From: Sphingomonas kyeonggiensis
Lineage (GTDB): Bacteria > Pseudomonadota > Alphaproteobacteria > Sphingomonadales > Sphingomonadaceae
Direction of reading: 5' to 3'
NCBI RefSeq assembly: GCF_030812785.1
Contig: NZ_JAUSTJ010000002.1
Coordinates: 1,302,001 to 1,366,000, forward strand
Length of the DNA: 64,000 nucleotides
The translations under genes and the position numbers were made by a program. The notes below the pieces were generated by a model. It saw only the letters and a list, made by a program, of their open reading frames with translations. It did not search any database and was not told the DNA's origin. The stretch's first letter is position 1. Each line of letters opens with the position of its first letter. Below, in pieces: positions 1-7,794 of the stretch.

Positions 1-227
1 CGAATCGCGTCGACCAGCTCGTCCTTGTCCATCTTCGAGCGGCCTTCGATGCCGATCTCCTTCGCCTCGTCGTAGAGCTGGTCCTTCGAACGGCTCTCCA
101 GCTTGCCGCCGCGATGGTCGATCGAGCCGTTCGCCTGCGCATTGGCGATTCGCGCGGACTTCTCCTTCGAGTTCCCTTCGTCGCGCAGCTTCTCGTAAAG
201 CGCCTCGTTCTTGATCTGCCCGGGCAT
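1..227 (-). CDS. Rho termination factor N-terminal / DUF7218-like small protein (3' end cut by window)
   Basis: This frame reads leftward from an ATG at 227 and leaves the window, giving about 75 residues. It begins MPGQIKNEALYEKLRDEG, is very polar (many K, E, D, R), and contains the segment LYDEAKEIGIEGRSKMDKDE. That segment matches the short LEM/SAP-like helical motif of Rho-N domains and of the DUF7218 family. Such proteins are small, soluble and presumed to bind nucleic acid; no function is shown here. It is divergent from purF across a 131-base spacer that must hold both promoters. The family call is from memory of the pattern. Confidence 0.7.
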   Translation of the reverse strand, partial: MPGQIKNEALYEKLRDEGNSKEKSARIANAQANGSIDHRGGKLESRSKDQLYDEAKEIGIEGRSKMDKDELVDAI

Positions 228-358
228 GGAAACGTCTCCTTCTGCCCTGAAAAACCACCGGAAAACCCTGCAAGTTCATTTCTTTGTGACAGACCGGCGA
301 CAAATCGCGCCGAAGCGCCTATATGCGCGCCCGACAGTTCCAAACCCCTTGAGGGCCG

Positions 359-1819
359 ATGCTTACCACGAACCCGTTCGATGACGACAAGCTGCGCGAA
401 GAGTGCGGCATTTTCGGCGTTTCCGGCATGGACGGCGCTGCCGCCGCGGTCGCGCTCGGCCTGCATGCGCTGCAGCACCGTGGACAGGAGGCGGCGGGCA
501 TCACCAGCTTCGACGGCCGCCAGTTCCACATCCACCGCGCCATGGGCCATGTCGCCGGCAATTTCGACCGCGACGACGTGATCCGCGGGCTGCACGGCGA
601 CACCGCCTGCGGCCATGTCCGCTACTCGACCACCGGCGAGACCTCGCTGCGCAACGTGCAGCCGCTCTATGCCGAGCTGGCGAGCGGCGGCTTTGCGATC
701 GCGCATAACGGCAACATCTCGAACGCGATGCGCCTGCGCCGCGACCTGATCCGCCGCGGCGCGATCTTTCAGTCGACCAGCGACACCGAGGTGATCATCC
801 ACCTGGTCGCGACCTCGCAGTTCCGCACGCTGATCGACCGCTTCATCGACGCGCTGAAACAGGTCGAGGGCGCCTATTCGCTGATCGTGATGACCCCCGA
901 GGGCATGATCGCCTGCCGCGATCCGCTGGGCATCCGCCCGCTGGTGATGGGCAAGCTCGACGACACGATCGTGTTCGCCTCGGAGACGGTGGCGCTCGAC
1001 GTGGTCGGCGCCGACTATGTCCGCGACGTCGAGCCGGGCGAGCTGGTGATCGTCAAGGGCGGCGAGATCAGCTCGCACAAGCCCTTCGCGCCGGTCTCCG
1101 CGCGTCCGTGCATCTTCGAGTACGTCTATTTCTCCCGCCCCGATTCGATCAGCGACAACCGCTCGGTCTATTCGGTGCGCAAGGCGATCGGCGCGCAGCT
1201 GGCGATCGAGGCACCGGTCGAGGCCGACCTGGTCGTCCCCGTCCCCGATTCGGGCGTGCCGGCGGCGATCGGCTATGCCCAGCAGAGCGGCATCCCGTTC
1301 GAGCTCGGCATCATCCGTTCGCACTATGTCGGCCGCACCTTCATCCAGCCGGGCGACCAGATCCGCCACCTGGGCGTGAAGCTGAAGCACAATGCCAATC
1401 GCGAACTGATCAAGGGCAAGCGCGTGGTGCTGATCGACGATTCGATCGTGCGCGGCACCACTAGCCTCAAGATCGTGCAGATGATGCGCGAGGCCGGCGC
1501 GGCCGAAGTGCATATGCGCATCGCATCGCCGCCGACCCGGCACAGCTGCTTCTACGGCGTCGACACGCCCGAGCGCGCCAAGCTGCTCGCGGCCAAGCTG
1601 GACGTGGGCGGGATGACCGACTTCATCCATGCCGACAGCCTGTCGTTCATCAGCATCGACGGCCTGTACAAGGCGCTGGGCGAGGCGCACCGCGCGGACA
1701 TCCACCCGAAATACTGCGACGCGTGCTTCACCGGCGAATATCCGACGACGCTGACCGACCAGGACGAGAACGGCCCGCCGACCGACCAGTTCGCGCTGCT
1801 CCACGAGCGCGTGGGCTGA
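359..1819 (+). CDS. purF: Amidophosphoribosyltransferase (purine synthesis, first committed step)
   Basis: PurF transfers the amide nitrogen of glutamine to PRPP, giving 5-phosphoribosylamine. The protein is 486 aa, normal for the family. It opens with a short propeptide, MLTTNPFDDDKLREE, followed by CGIFGV; Cys16 becomes the N-terminal nucleophile of the class II glutaminase domain after processing. The C-terminal phosphoribosyltransferase domain carries the PRPP loop VVLIDDSIVRGTTS near residues 355-370. The ATG at 359 is preceded by TTGAGGGCCG, an acceptable ribosome binding site. The SDR gene begins 7 bases after the stop and is probably co-transcribed. Confidence 0.98.
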   Translation: MLTTNPFDDDKLREECGIFGVSGMDGAAAAVALGLHALQHRGQEAAGITSFDGRQFHIHRAMGHVAGNFDRDDVIRGLHGDTACGHVRYSTTGETSLRNVQPLYAELASGGFAIAHNGNISNAMRLRRDLIRRGAIFQSTSDTEVIIHLVATSQFRTLIDRFIDALKQVEGAYSLIVMTPEGMIACRDPLGIRPLVMGKLDDTIVFASETVALDVVGADYVRDVEPGELVIVKGGEISSHKPFAPVSARPCIFEYVYFSRPDSISDNRSVYSVRKAIGAQLAIEAPVEADLVVPVPDSGVPAAIGYAQQSGIPFELGIIRSHYVGRTFIQPGDQIRHLGVKLKHNANRELIKGKRVVLIDDSIVRGTTSLKIVQMMREAGAAEVHMRIASPPTRHSCFYGVDTPERAKLLAAKLDVGGMTDFIHADSLSFISIDGLYKALGEAHRADIHPKYCDACFTGEYPTTLTDQDENGPPTDQFALLHERVG

Positions 1820-1826
1820 GACCGCG

Positions 1827-2540
1827 ATGAGCGAGGGGGCACTTTCGGGGCGCACGGCGCTCGTCACCGGCGCGAGCCGGGGCATCGGCGCGGCGACGGC
1901 GCTGGCACTGGCTAGTCAGGGCGCGCACGTGATCCTCACCGCGCGCACTGCGGGCGGGCTCGAGGAAGTCGAGGAGGCGATCTTCGCCGCTGGCGGCTCC
2001 GCGACGATCGCGCCGATGGACCTGACCGAGAATGACAGCATCGCGCGCCTCGCCGAGGCGATCTCCGGGCGTTGGAACGCGCTGGACGTGCTGGTGCTCA
2101 ATGCCGCGACGCTCGGCACGCTGAGCGCGGTGCCGGCGATCGACTTCAAGGAATTCGCCAAGGTGCTGACGCTCAACGTCACCGCCCAGGCGGCGATGCT
2201 TGCGGCGTTCGACCCGATGCTCAAGGCATCGCAGGGCGCCCGGGTGATCGGGGTGACGTCCAGCGTCGGCCGCACCGCGCGCGCCTATTGGGGCGTCTAT
2301 GGTTCGTCCAAGGCGGCGTTCGAGAACCTCCTGCTCACCTATGGCGAGGAAGTCGCGCAGATCAGTAAGGTCCGCGTCGGCATCGTCGATCCGGGCGCGA
2401 CCCGGACGAAGATGCGCGAGCGCGCCTTCCCCGGCGAGGATCCAGCAACGGTGAAGGCGCCCGAGGTCGTGGCCGAGCGGATCGCGGCGCTGGCGGTGTC
2501 GGGGTTCGAGAGCGGGCATTTCGAGCGGGTTGCGGGCTGA
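1827..2540 (+). CDS. Short-chain dehydrogenase/reductase (SDR family)
   Basis: A 237-aa classical SDR with the NAD(P)-binding motif TGASRGIG near the N-terminus, an NAA-type motif (VLNAATLG), the catalytic Ser in GVTSSVGR, and the YxxxK active site as YGSSK. The Rossmann fold spans nearly the whole protein and no signal peptide is seen. The substrate cannot be told from sequence. The gene follows purF by 7 bases, so it is likely the second gene of that transcript, although no metabolic link to purine synthesis is evident. A long inverted repeat follows the stop and may end transcription. Confidence 0.9.
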   Translation: MSEGALSGRTALVTGASRGIGAATALALASQGAHVILTARTAGGLEEVEEAIFAAGGSATIAPMDLTENDSIARLAEAISGRWNALDVLVLNAATLGTLSAVPAIDFKEFAKVLTLNVTAQAAMLAAFDPMLKASQGARVIGVTSSVGRTARAYWGVYGSSKAAFENLLLTYGEEVAQISKVRVGIVDPGATRTKMRERAFPGEDPATVKAPEVVAERIAALAVSGFESGHFERVAG

Positions 2541-2547
2541 GCTCAAG

Positions 2548-2645
2548 CTCCCCTTCCGCTTGCGGGAGGGGTCGGGGGAGGGGCTGTCACGCTCCCTCAC
2601 CCACGTCGTTCCCTCCCCTAGCCCCTCCCGCAAGCGGGAGGGGAA
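2548..2645. repeat. Inverted repeat of the CCCCTCCCGCAAGCGGGAGGGG type
   Basis: Two arms of roughly 37 bases (2548-2584 and 2609-2645) are near reverse complements of each other, and each contains its own small palindrome CCTCCCGC/GCGGGAGG. The element lies between two convergent genes (the SDR and the serine hydrolase), so it can form hairpins in either transcript. A related palindrome is at 62947-62968. Confidence 0.75.
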
Positions 2646-2653
2646 TTTAGCGT

Positions 2654-3835
2654 CTACTTCGCCGCAGCCTCGAACAGCCGGTTGAGGAACGCCGTCCTCG
2701 CCTGGCCATAGGCGTCGTCGCTGGCCTTGGGCGCCGCGGCCGAGACCGCGATCACCACCCTGGACTTCGGATCCACCCGGATCGTCTGGCCGAAGATGCC
2801 CTGGGCGCCGAAGCGGCCCTCGGGATAGGTCCACCATTGATAGCCATAGCCGCGGCCCGGCACGCCGATATCGGCATGCGCGCTGGTCGACTCGCGGAAC
2901 CAGCCCGGCGCGACGACGCCCTTGCCGCCCTCCAGCGCGAACTGGCCCATCCGGGCATAATCCTGCAGGCTGACCGACAGGCAGCAGCCGCTGACCTCGT
3001 GGCCGGACGGATCGACCATCCAGAAGGCGTCCTGCTCCATGCCATAGGGCTGCCAGATCTTGGCGCTGAGATAGCTGGCGAGCGGCTGCTTCGTCGCGCG
3101 CATCACCAGCACGCCGATCAGGTTGGTCTCGCCGGTCTTGTAGACCCACTTGGCTCCCGGCGCGCTCTCGCGGGGCAGCTTCTTCATGTAATAGACGGTG
3201 GGGTCCTCCCCCGCCGGCACGGGCTCGAGGAACATGCGGGCGACGTCCGACTTGGCGTCGGTATAATCCTCGTTCCACTTCACGCCCGAGGTCATGGTGA
3301 GCAGCTGGGCGATGGTCACCCCGTCATAGCCGCTGCCCGTGAGCTCGGGGATGTATCTGGTCACCGGCTCGTCGACCGACTTGATATAGCCGTCTCTGAT
3401 CGCGGCGCCGACCAGCGACGAAGTGAACGACTTGGCGACCGAGAAGCTGGTCCAGCGCCCCTGCTGTGAATAGCCGCGGGCATAGCGTTCCAGCACGATC
3501 TTGCCGTCCTTGAGCACGATCAGCCCGGCGATGTTCTGCTGCGCGATGAAGGCGTCGAGATCGGCATCGGGAAAGGCGAGCGGCTTGCCGGCGGGCAGCG
3601 CGCGGACCTTGCCACCGGCCCGGACGATATGGCCGGGGAACAGCTTCTCCATGTGCGGGAAATTCTGGTCGCGTTGCGCCTGGCTCCAGAACAGCACCTC
3701 GGCGCCGACCTTGCGCAGGCCCGAACTGTCGCCGGACTGGATCTTCACCTCGGGCGAAACCACCGCCTGGGCCAGAGCCCCCTGCCCCGCGAACGTCCCG
3801 AGCGCGAGCGCACCCGCCAACAGCCAGTTCTTCAT
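2654..3835 (-). CDS. Exported serine hydrolase, beta-lactamase / penicillin-binding-like family
   Basis: The mature reading starts at the ATG at 3835 (MKNWLLAGALALGTF...GALAQA), a typical Sec signal peptide ending near residue 22. The product is 393 aa. The catalytic SxxK motif is SVAK inside TSFSVAKSFTSSL, and a YKTGETN segment fits the region of the second active-site motif. The family covers class C beta-lactamase-like esterases and D-aminopeptidases, so true beta-lactamase activity cannot be assumed. It is the last gene of a leftward operon: its ATG shares one base with the TGA of the upstream methyltransferase gene, which points to translational coupling. An in-frame extension upstream of 3835 lies inside that gene and is not expected to be used. 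Confidence 0.9.
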   Translation of the reverse strand: MKNWLLAGALALGTFAGQGALAQAVVSPEVKIQSGDSSGLRKVGAEVLFWSQAQRDQNFPHMEKLFPGHIVRAGGKVRALPAGKPLAFPDADLDAFIAQQNIAGLIVLKDGKIVLERYARGYSQQGRWTSFSVAKSFTSSLVGAAIRDGYIKSVDEPVTRYIPELTGSGYDGVTIAQLLTMTSGVKWNEDYTDAKSDVARMFLEPVPAGEDPTVYYMKKLPRESAPGAKWVYKTGETNLIGVLVMRATKQPLASYLSAKIWQPYGMEQDAFWMVDPSGHEVSGCCLSVSLQDYARMGQFALEGGKGVVAPGWFRESTSAHADIGVPGRGYGYQWWTYPEGRFGAQGIFGQTIRVDPKSRVVIAVSAAAPKASDDAYGQARTAFLNRLFEAAAK

Positions 3836-5082
3836 CACCCCTCCTCCTTGACCAAAGTGAGCTGGATGACGTCGATACCGCCACCTCTGAACCCACCTTC
3901 GCAATACATCAGATAATAACGCCACAAGTCGATGAACTTGCGATCGAATTGCTCAGGCAATGCACCCGCCGCCACGGCCGCGTCGAAGTGCTCGCGCCAC
4001 AGGCGGAGCGTCTCGGCATAATCGAGGCCGAAGCCGGTGCGACCCTGCGCCTTGAGCCCGCGCGCCGCGGCCAGTGCGCCGAACCGCTCCTCCGACAGCA
4101 GCAGCCCGCCCGGAAAGACATAGGCCTGGATGAAGTCGACGTTCGAGGCATAGTCCTCGAAAAAGGCGTCGTCGAAGGTGATGACCTGTAGCGCGGCACG
4201 CCCGCCGGGCTTGAGCGCGCCCGCGATCGCATCGAGATAGGCGGGCCAATAGGCCTGCCCCACCGCCTCGGCCATCTCGATGCTGGCGACTGCGTCATAG
4301 CTGCCGGTGACATCGCGATAGTCGGTGAGGGTGAAGCGGGCGTTCTGCGGCACGCGCGCCTCTGCCCAGGCCTTTTGCTCGGTCGACAGGGTGATGCCAT
4401 GGACCTTGCGGCCCTCGGCCACCGCCAGCTCGGCGAAGCTGCCCCAGCCACAGCCGATCTCGAGGATTTCGTCGCCGGCCTTGGTGTTGGTGCGGGCGAG
4501 TGTCGCTGCGAGCTTCTCGTGCTGGGCCGCTTCCAGCGACTGGCCGGGCGTAGCGAACAGCGCGCTCGAATAGGTCATGCCGGGATCGAGCCAGAGCCGG
4601 TAGAAATCATTGCCCAGATCGTAATGGAAATGGATGTTCCGCCGCGATCCACCGCGATGGTTGCGATTGCGCCAGTGGAGCAGGCGCTTGATGGCCTTGG
4701 AGAAGCCGGTCGCGCGCGCCTGGCGGGCTAGTTCGGCGCGGTTGAGGCCGAACAGCGCGAAGAGCTGGACCGGATCGGGGCTCGCCCATTCGCCGAGCGC
4801 CCAGGCCTGGTACCAGCCGATCGAGCCGCCGATCGCGAGCCGGAGCAGCGCACGCCAGCTGCGCAGGTCGACCACCGCTGCCGGCCCATCGGCACGACCC
4901 CCGAGCAGCCGGGCCGTGCCGTCGGGCATGCCAAGCGACAGGCTGCCCTTCGCTATGCCGGCGTCGATCCTGTCGAGCTGGCGGCGAAAGACCGGCGCCA
5001 GGGTGCGCGAGAACCAGCCGGGTTTCCGCGGGGAATGGTCAGGGGCGGAAGGACTTAGCGGCGCATGCATTTCGGGGCGCAC
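3835..5082 (-). CDS. Cyclopropane-fatty-acyl-phospholipid synthase family SAM methyltransferase
   Basis: A 415-aa (GTG at 5082) or 411-aa (ATG at 5070) cytoplasmic methyltransferase of the CFA synthase/mycolic acid methylase family. The diagnostic segments are FHYDLGNDFYRLWLD, the SAM-binding loop EIGCGWGSFAELA, and VASIEMAEAVGQ. The family transfers a methylene group from SAM to double bonds of membrane phospholipid acyl chains; some sphingomonad homologues may have other lipid substrates. It sits between a membrane acyltransferase gene (29-base gap upstream) and the serine hydrolase gene (1-base overlap), suggesting an envelope-modifying operon. The two possible starts differ by only 4 residues. 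Confidence 0.93.
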   Translation of the reverse strand: MRPEMHAPLSPSAPDHSPRKPGWFSRTLAPVFRRQLDRIDAGIAKGSLSLGMPDGTARLLGGRADGPAAVVDLRSWRALLRLAIGGSIGWYQAWALGEWASPDPVQLFALFGLNRAELARQARATGFSKAIKRLLHWRNRNHRGGSRRNIHFHYDLGNDFYRLWLDPGMTYSSALFATPGQSLEAAQHEKLAATLARTNTKAGDEILEIGCGWGSFAELAVAEGRKVHGITLSTEQKAWAEARVPQNARFTLTDYRDVTGSYDAVASIEMAEAVGQAYWPAYLDAIAGALKPGGRAALQVITFDDAFFEDYASNVDFIQAYVFPGGLLLSEERFGALAAARGLKAQGRTGFGLDYAETLRLWREHFDAAVAAGALPEQFDRKFIDLWRYYLMYCEGGFRGGGIDVIQLTLVKEEG

Positions 5083-5110
5083 AATGCACGCGCCGGTGAG
5101 TCGGGCAAGC

Positions 5111-6271
5111 CTAGTGTGCGGGGCGCTTCTTCACGCGCTCGCCATTGAACAGATAGCGCAGTGCCGGGCTCAGCCTGATCATTTTCCAGATGCCGTAGGA
5201 ACCGAAAAAGGCGGTGAGGCAGAGCAGGATGAACTTGGGCCAGACCGGGAGGGGTAGCTGATCGAGCAGCGGCGTGGCCAACACGATCAGCGGCTCGTGG
5301 AACAGGTAGATCACGAAGGAGGCGGAGACGAGCGACTTCACCCAGCGGCGCTCGCCATGGATGAAATGGGCGAGCGCGCCGAGCGCGGCCTGGGTGAGGC
5401 AGATCGCTGCCACGCCGGTCAGCACCGGGCGGCACAGGAACGGCACCATGCGCGGATAGAAGACCACCATGATGCTGGCGGCAAGCCCGGTGAGGAACAG
5501 GATCCAGGAGAAACGGGCGAAGCGCCGGTCGAGCGCCGGGACGCGCTGGAGAACCGCGCCGAGCAGGAACCAGGGCAGATAGTCGAGCGCATAGCGGGCC
5601 GAGAGGAAATTGACCGAGAAGTTGCTCAGGTAGCGATAGCGCTCGAGCTGGAGCGAGCCGAGATCGCACAGGCCGAGTACCAGGCCGGTGGCAAGCGTGA
5701 TGGGCACGAACCATTGCACCAGCGCGCGCCGCTCGCCCTTGAGCTCGGCATGGGCGAGCGCGGGGAACAGCCAGACCAAAGCAGCCAGTCCGGCGGTGTA
5801 GTAGAGCAGCACCTGCACGAACCAGAGATGCTCGAACGGATTGCGCTCGATCATCGTCATGATCTCCCACCACCGACCGACCGGGTCCGGATGGCCGGTC
5901 TCGAGCAGCAGCAGGAAGTGCATTGCCGGCACGAGCAGGAAGGTGCCGGCGAGGAACGGCGGGACGAGCCGGTGGAGGCGCGACGGCAGATAGCTCGCCA
6001 CCGGGCGGCGATGGAGCAGCATCGCGGCGAAATAGCCGGCGATCATGTAGAAGCCCGGCATGCGGAACAGATGGAGATAGTCGGCGATCTCGATGAAGTC
6101 GCGCGACCGGTCATGGAAGTTCGCGATCCACGGCCCCGGGCGGACAGTCAGCGAGGCGTGGTAGGGAATGCCGAACAGCAGGAACACTGCCCGCAGCGCA
6201 TCGAGATCATGCCGGCGCGCGCGCTCCTGGGGTGCGCGGAAGCTGTTGGACGTGGAGTCGCCGGGGATCAT
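5111..6271 (-). CDS. Integral membrane acyltransferase, Acyl_transf_3 / OpgC-like family
   Basis: A 386-aa polytopic protein with about ten hydrophobic segments. It begins with a short cytoplasmic tail followed by RHDLDALRAVFLLFG and IPYHASL, the signature N-terminus of acyltransferase family 3 with its conserved His after the first membrane helix. The family moves acyl groups (acetyl, succinyl and others) onto extracytoplasmic carbohydrates or lipids. The gene is the first clear member of a leftward operon with the CFA-type methyltransferase and the serine hydrolase. The ATG at 6271 overlaps a TGA of another frame (ATGA), discussed under rejected items. The acyl acceptor is unknown. Confidence 0.88.
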   Translation of the reverse strand: MIPGDSTSNSFRAPQERARRHDLDALRAVFLLFGIPYHASLTVRPGPWIANFHDRSRDFIEIADYLHLFRMPGFYMIAGYFAAMLLHRRPVASYLPSRLHRLVPPFLAGTFLLVPAMHFLLLLETGHPDPVGRWWEIMTMIERNPFEHLWFVQVLLYYTAGLAALVWLFPALAHAELKGERRALVQWFVPITLATGLVLGLCDLGSLQLERYRYLSNFSVNFLSARYALDYLPWFLLGAVLQRVPALDRRFARFSWILFLTGLAASIMVVFYPRMVPFLCRPVLTGVAAICLTQAALGALAHFIHGERRWVKSLVSASFVIYLFHEPLIVLATPLLDQLPLPVWPKFILLCLTAFFGSYGIWKMIRLSPALRYLFNGERVKKRPAH

Positions 6272-6391
6272 CGAAGATAGACGTTCGGCACCCGCGCAAG
6301 TTCATGCGCTTCGAAATCGGTTGTGGCGCCGATCAGCATGAACGGCGCGATAGGCCAGTCCGCCCGCAATGCAAGCCGATAGCGACGGGCG

Positions 6392-7426
6392 TCAGAGCTT
6401 GTGCGGTTCCTTGTCGACCATCCAGGTCTGGCCCTTGGAGACCAGCTTCTGGAGATCGGCCGTCTTGCCTTCGCTCGCTGCCTTGTTCTGCGCGACCACG
6501 GCGCTCTCGAAGGTCGGTGCGGGATCGTCGTAGAGCACCCCCAGCGCCATCGGGAACGGGCCGAAGGGCATCTCGACCAGCATATGGGCGATGGCACGGT
6601 TGGTGACGTTGTGAACGATCACCCCTGCCCCTTCCCAGTCGCCATCGGCAACGTCGACGACCTTGAGGGTGAGGCTGTGCATGTCCAGCGTCAGGCCCCT
6701 GGCGCCACCCGCGAACAGCAGCGGCTTGCCATGCTCGGCCCAGAGCTGGTTCGCCGCGGCGTTGGGCTTGGCGGTGAAGGGTTCGAAGACCTCGTCGTTG
6801 TAGACGATGCAGTTCTGGAAGATCTCGACGAACGCCGCGCCCTGGTGGGCATGCGCGGCCTTGAGCACGCTGGGCAGGTTCTTGTGGACGTCGATCCCGC
6901 GGGCAACGAAGCGCGCGCCTGCCCCCAGCGCGAAGGCGCAGGGCTTGGCGGGATGGTCGACCGAGCCGAAGGGGGTGGAGGGGCTGCGCGTGCCTTCGCG
7001 GCTCGTCGGCGAGTATTGCCCCTTGGTGAGGCCGTAGATCTCGTTGTTGAACAGCAGAAACTGGCAGTTCAGGTTGCGCCGGAGCAGGTGCATCGTGTGG
7101 TTGCCGCCGATCGACAGGGCGTCGCCGTCGCCGGTGATGATCCATACGTCCAGGTCGGGATTGGCGAGCTTGACCCCCGTCGCCACCGCCGGCGCGCGGC
7201 CGTGGATGGTGTGGAAGCCGTACGTCTCCATGTAGTAGGGGAAGCGCGACGAGCAGCCGATCCCGCTGACGAACACCGTGTTCTCCGGCGCGACGCCCAG
7301 CTCGGGCATGGTCCGCTGCACGGCCTTGAGGATCGCATAGTCGCCGCAGCCCGGGCACCAGCGGACCTCCTGGTCGGTCTCCCAGTCCTTGGGGGTGCTC
7401 GGGCGGATGGTGGTGATCTCGTTCAT
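6392..7426 (-). CDS. korB: 2-oxoacid:ferredoxin oxidoreductase, beta subunit (TPP-binding)
   Basis: A 344-aa beta subunit of the 2-oxoacid (probably 2-oxoglutarate) ferredoxin oxidoreductase. It begins MNEITTIRPSTPKDWETDQ, and the cluster-ligating/TPP motif WCPGCGDYAIL follows. The diphosphate-binding motif GDGDALSIGGNHTMHLLRRN and the segment LFNNEIYGLTKGQ are typical. The enzyme links decarboxylation of 2-oxoglutarate to ferredoxin reduction, an alternative to the dehydrogenase complex. The start at 7426 has AGGGAA about 8 bases upstream; the longer in-frame extension overlaps the preceding gene. It is the third gene of a leftward operon after korA and a small gene. Confidence 0.93.
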   Translation of the reverse strand: MNEITTIRPSTPKDWETDQEVRWCPGCGDYAILKAVQRTMPELGVAPENTVFVSGIGCSSRFPYYMETYGFHTIHGRAPAVATGVKLANPDLDVWIITGDGDALSIGGNHTMHLLRRNLNCQFLLFNNEIYGLTKGQYSPTSREGTRSPSTPFGSVDHPAKPCAFALGAGARFVARGIDVHKNLPSVLKAAHAHQGAAFVEIFQNCIVYNDEVFEPFTAKPNAAANQLWAEHGKPLLFAGGARGLTLDMHSLTLKVVDVADGDWEGAGVIVHNVTNRAIAHMLVEMPFGPFPMALGVLYDDPAPTFESAVVAQNKAASEGKTADLQKLVSKGQTWMVDKEPHKL

Positions 7427-7437
7427 CGTCGAGTTCC

Positions 7438-7794
7438 CTAGAAACGGTCCACGGCCTGGCCCGGCCGGAGATAGCCATAGACGCGGAAGCCCTGCTCGGT
7501 CGGATGACCGGCTAGGCCGATCGCCTTCAGGTGCGACAGGATTTCGGGGCGATCGGTATCGGCATGCGGCAGGATGTCGACGAACTCGATGTCCGCATAA
7601 CCGCCGTCGCGGAAATGGTAGAACCATTCACCGTCCGGACTGCCATAATGGCCCGACAACATTCTGCAGCGAAACTGCGGCGGCGACGCCATCCCGTACA
7701 TGGCGAGCCGCAGCTCATCCCATTTCGTGTTGTTCGCCGCGGAGGTGAGCGCGGCCTCCCACTGCTCCGCACCAGCCGGGATCCACTGCGTCAC
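7438..7794 (-). CDS. Small conserved-type protein between korA and korB (DUF6678-like)
   Basis: A 118-aa soluble protein, MTQWIPAGAEQWEAALTS at its start, with the segments NNTKWDELRLAMYGM and GEWFYHFRDGGYADIEFVDI. These resemble the DUF6678 family as I remember it; the family has no known function. The start is a GTG at 7794 whose last bases form the TGA stop of korA (GTGA overlap), and korB starts 11 bases after its stop. It is therefore tightly coupled into the oxidoreductase operon. It has no cysteine cluster or membrane segment, so it is not an obvious ferredoxin or third subunit. Confidence 0.75.
   Translation of the reverse strand: MTQWIPAGAEQWEAALTSAANNTKWDELRLAMYGMASPPQFRCRMLSGHYGSPDGEWFYHFRDGGYADIEFVDILPHADTDRPEILSHLKAIGLAGHPTEQGFRVYGYLRPGQAVDRF

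Noticed and set aside
1728..3278. A 516-aa leftward frame antisense to the SDR gene and out of phase with the serine hydrolase gene.
   Set aside because: It mixes out-of-frame translations of two real genes and shows the Arg/Gly/Ala-rich composition of high-GC shadow frames.
2654..3835. The serine hydrolase as an antibiotic-resistance beta-lactamase.
   Set aside because: SxxK alone is shared with esterases and peptidases; its operon with lipid and acyl-modifying genes suggests another substrate.
6268..6391. A short leftward frame ending ...FMLIGATTDFEAHELARVPNVYLR, whose TGA overlaps the acyltransferase ATG (ATGA).
   Set aside because: It looks protein-like and is placed like a coupled gene, but it overlaps the end of korB in another phase, has no good start or ribosome binding site, and its third-position GC (about 65% by my count of 40 codons) is lower than in neighbours. 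It could be the remnant of a gene; I do not call it.
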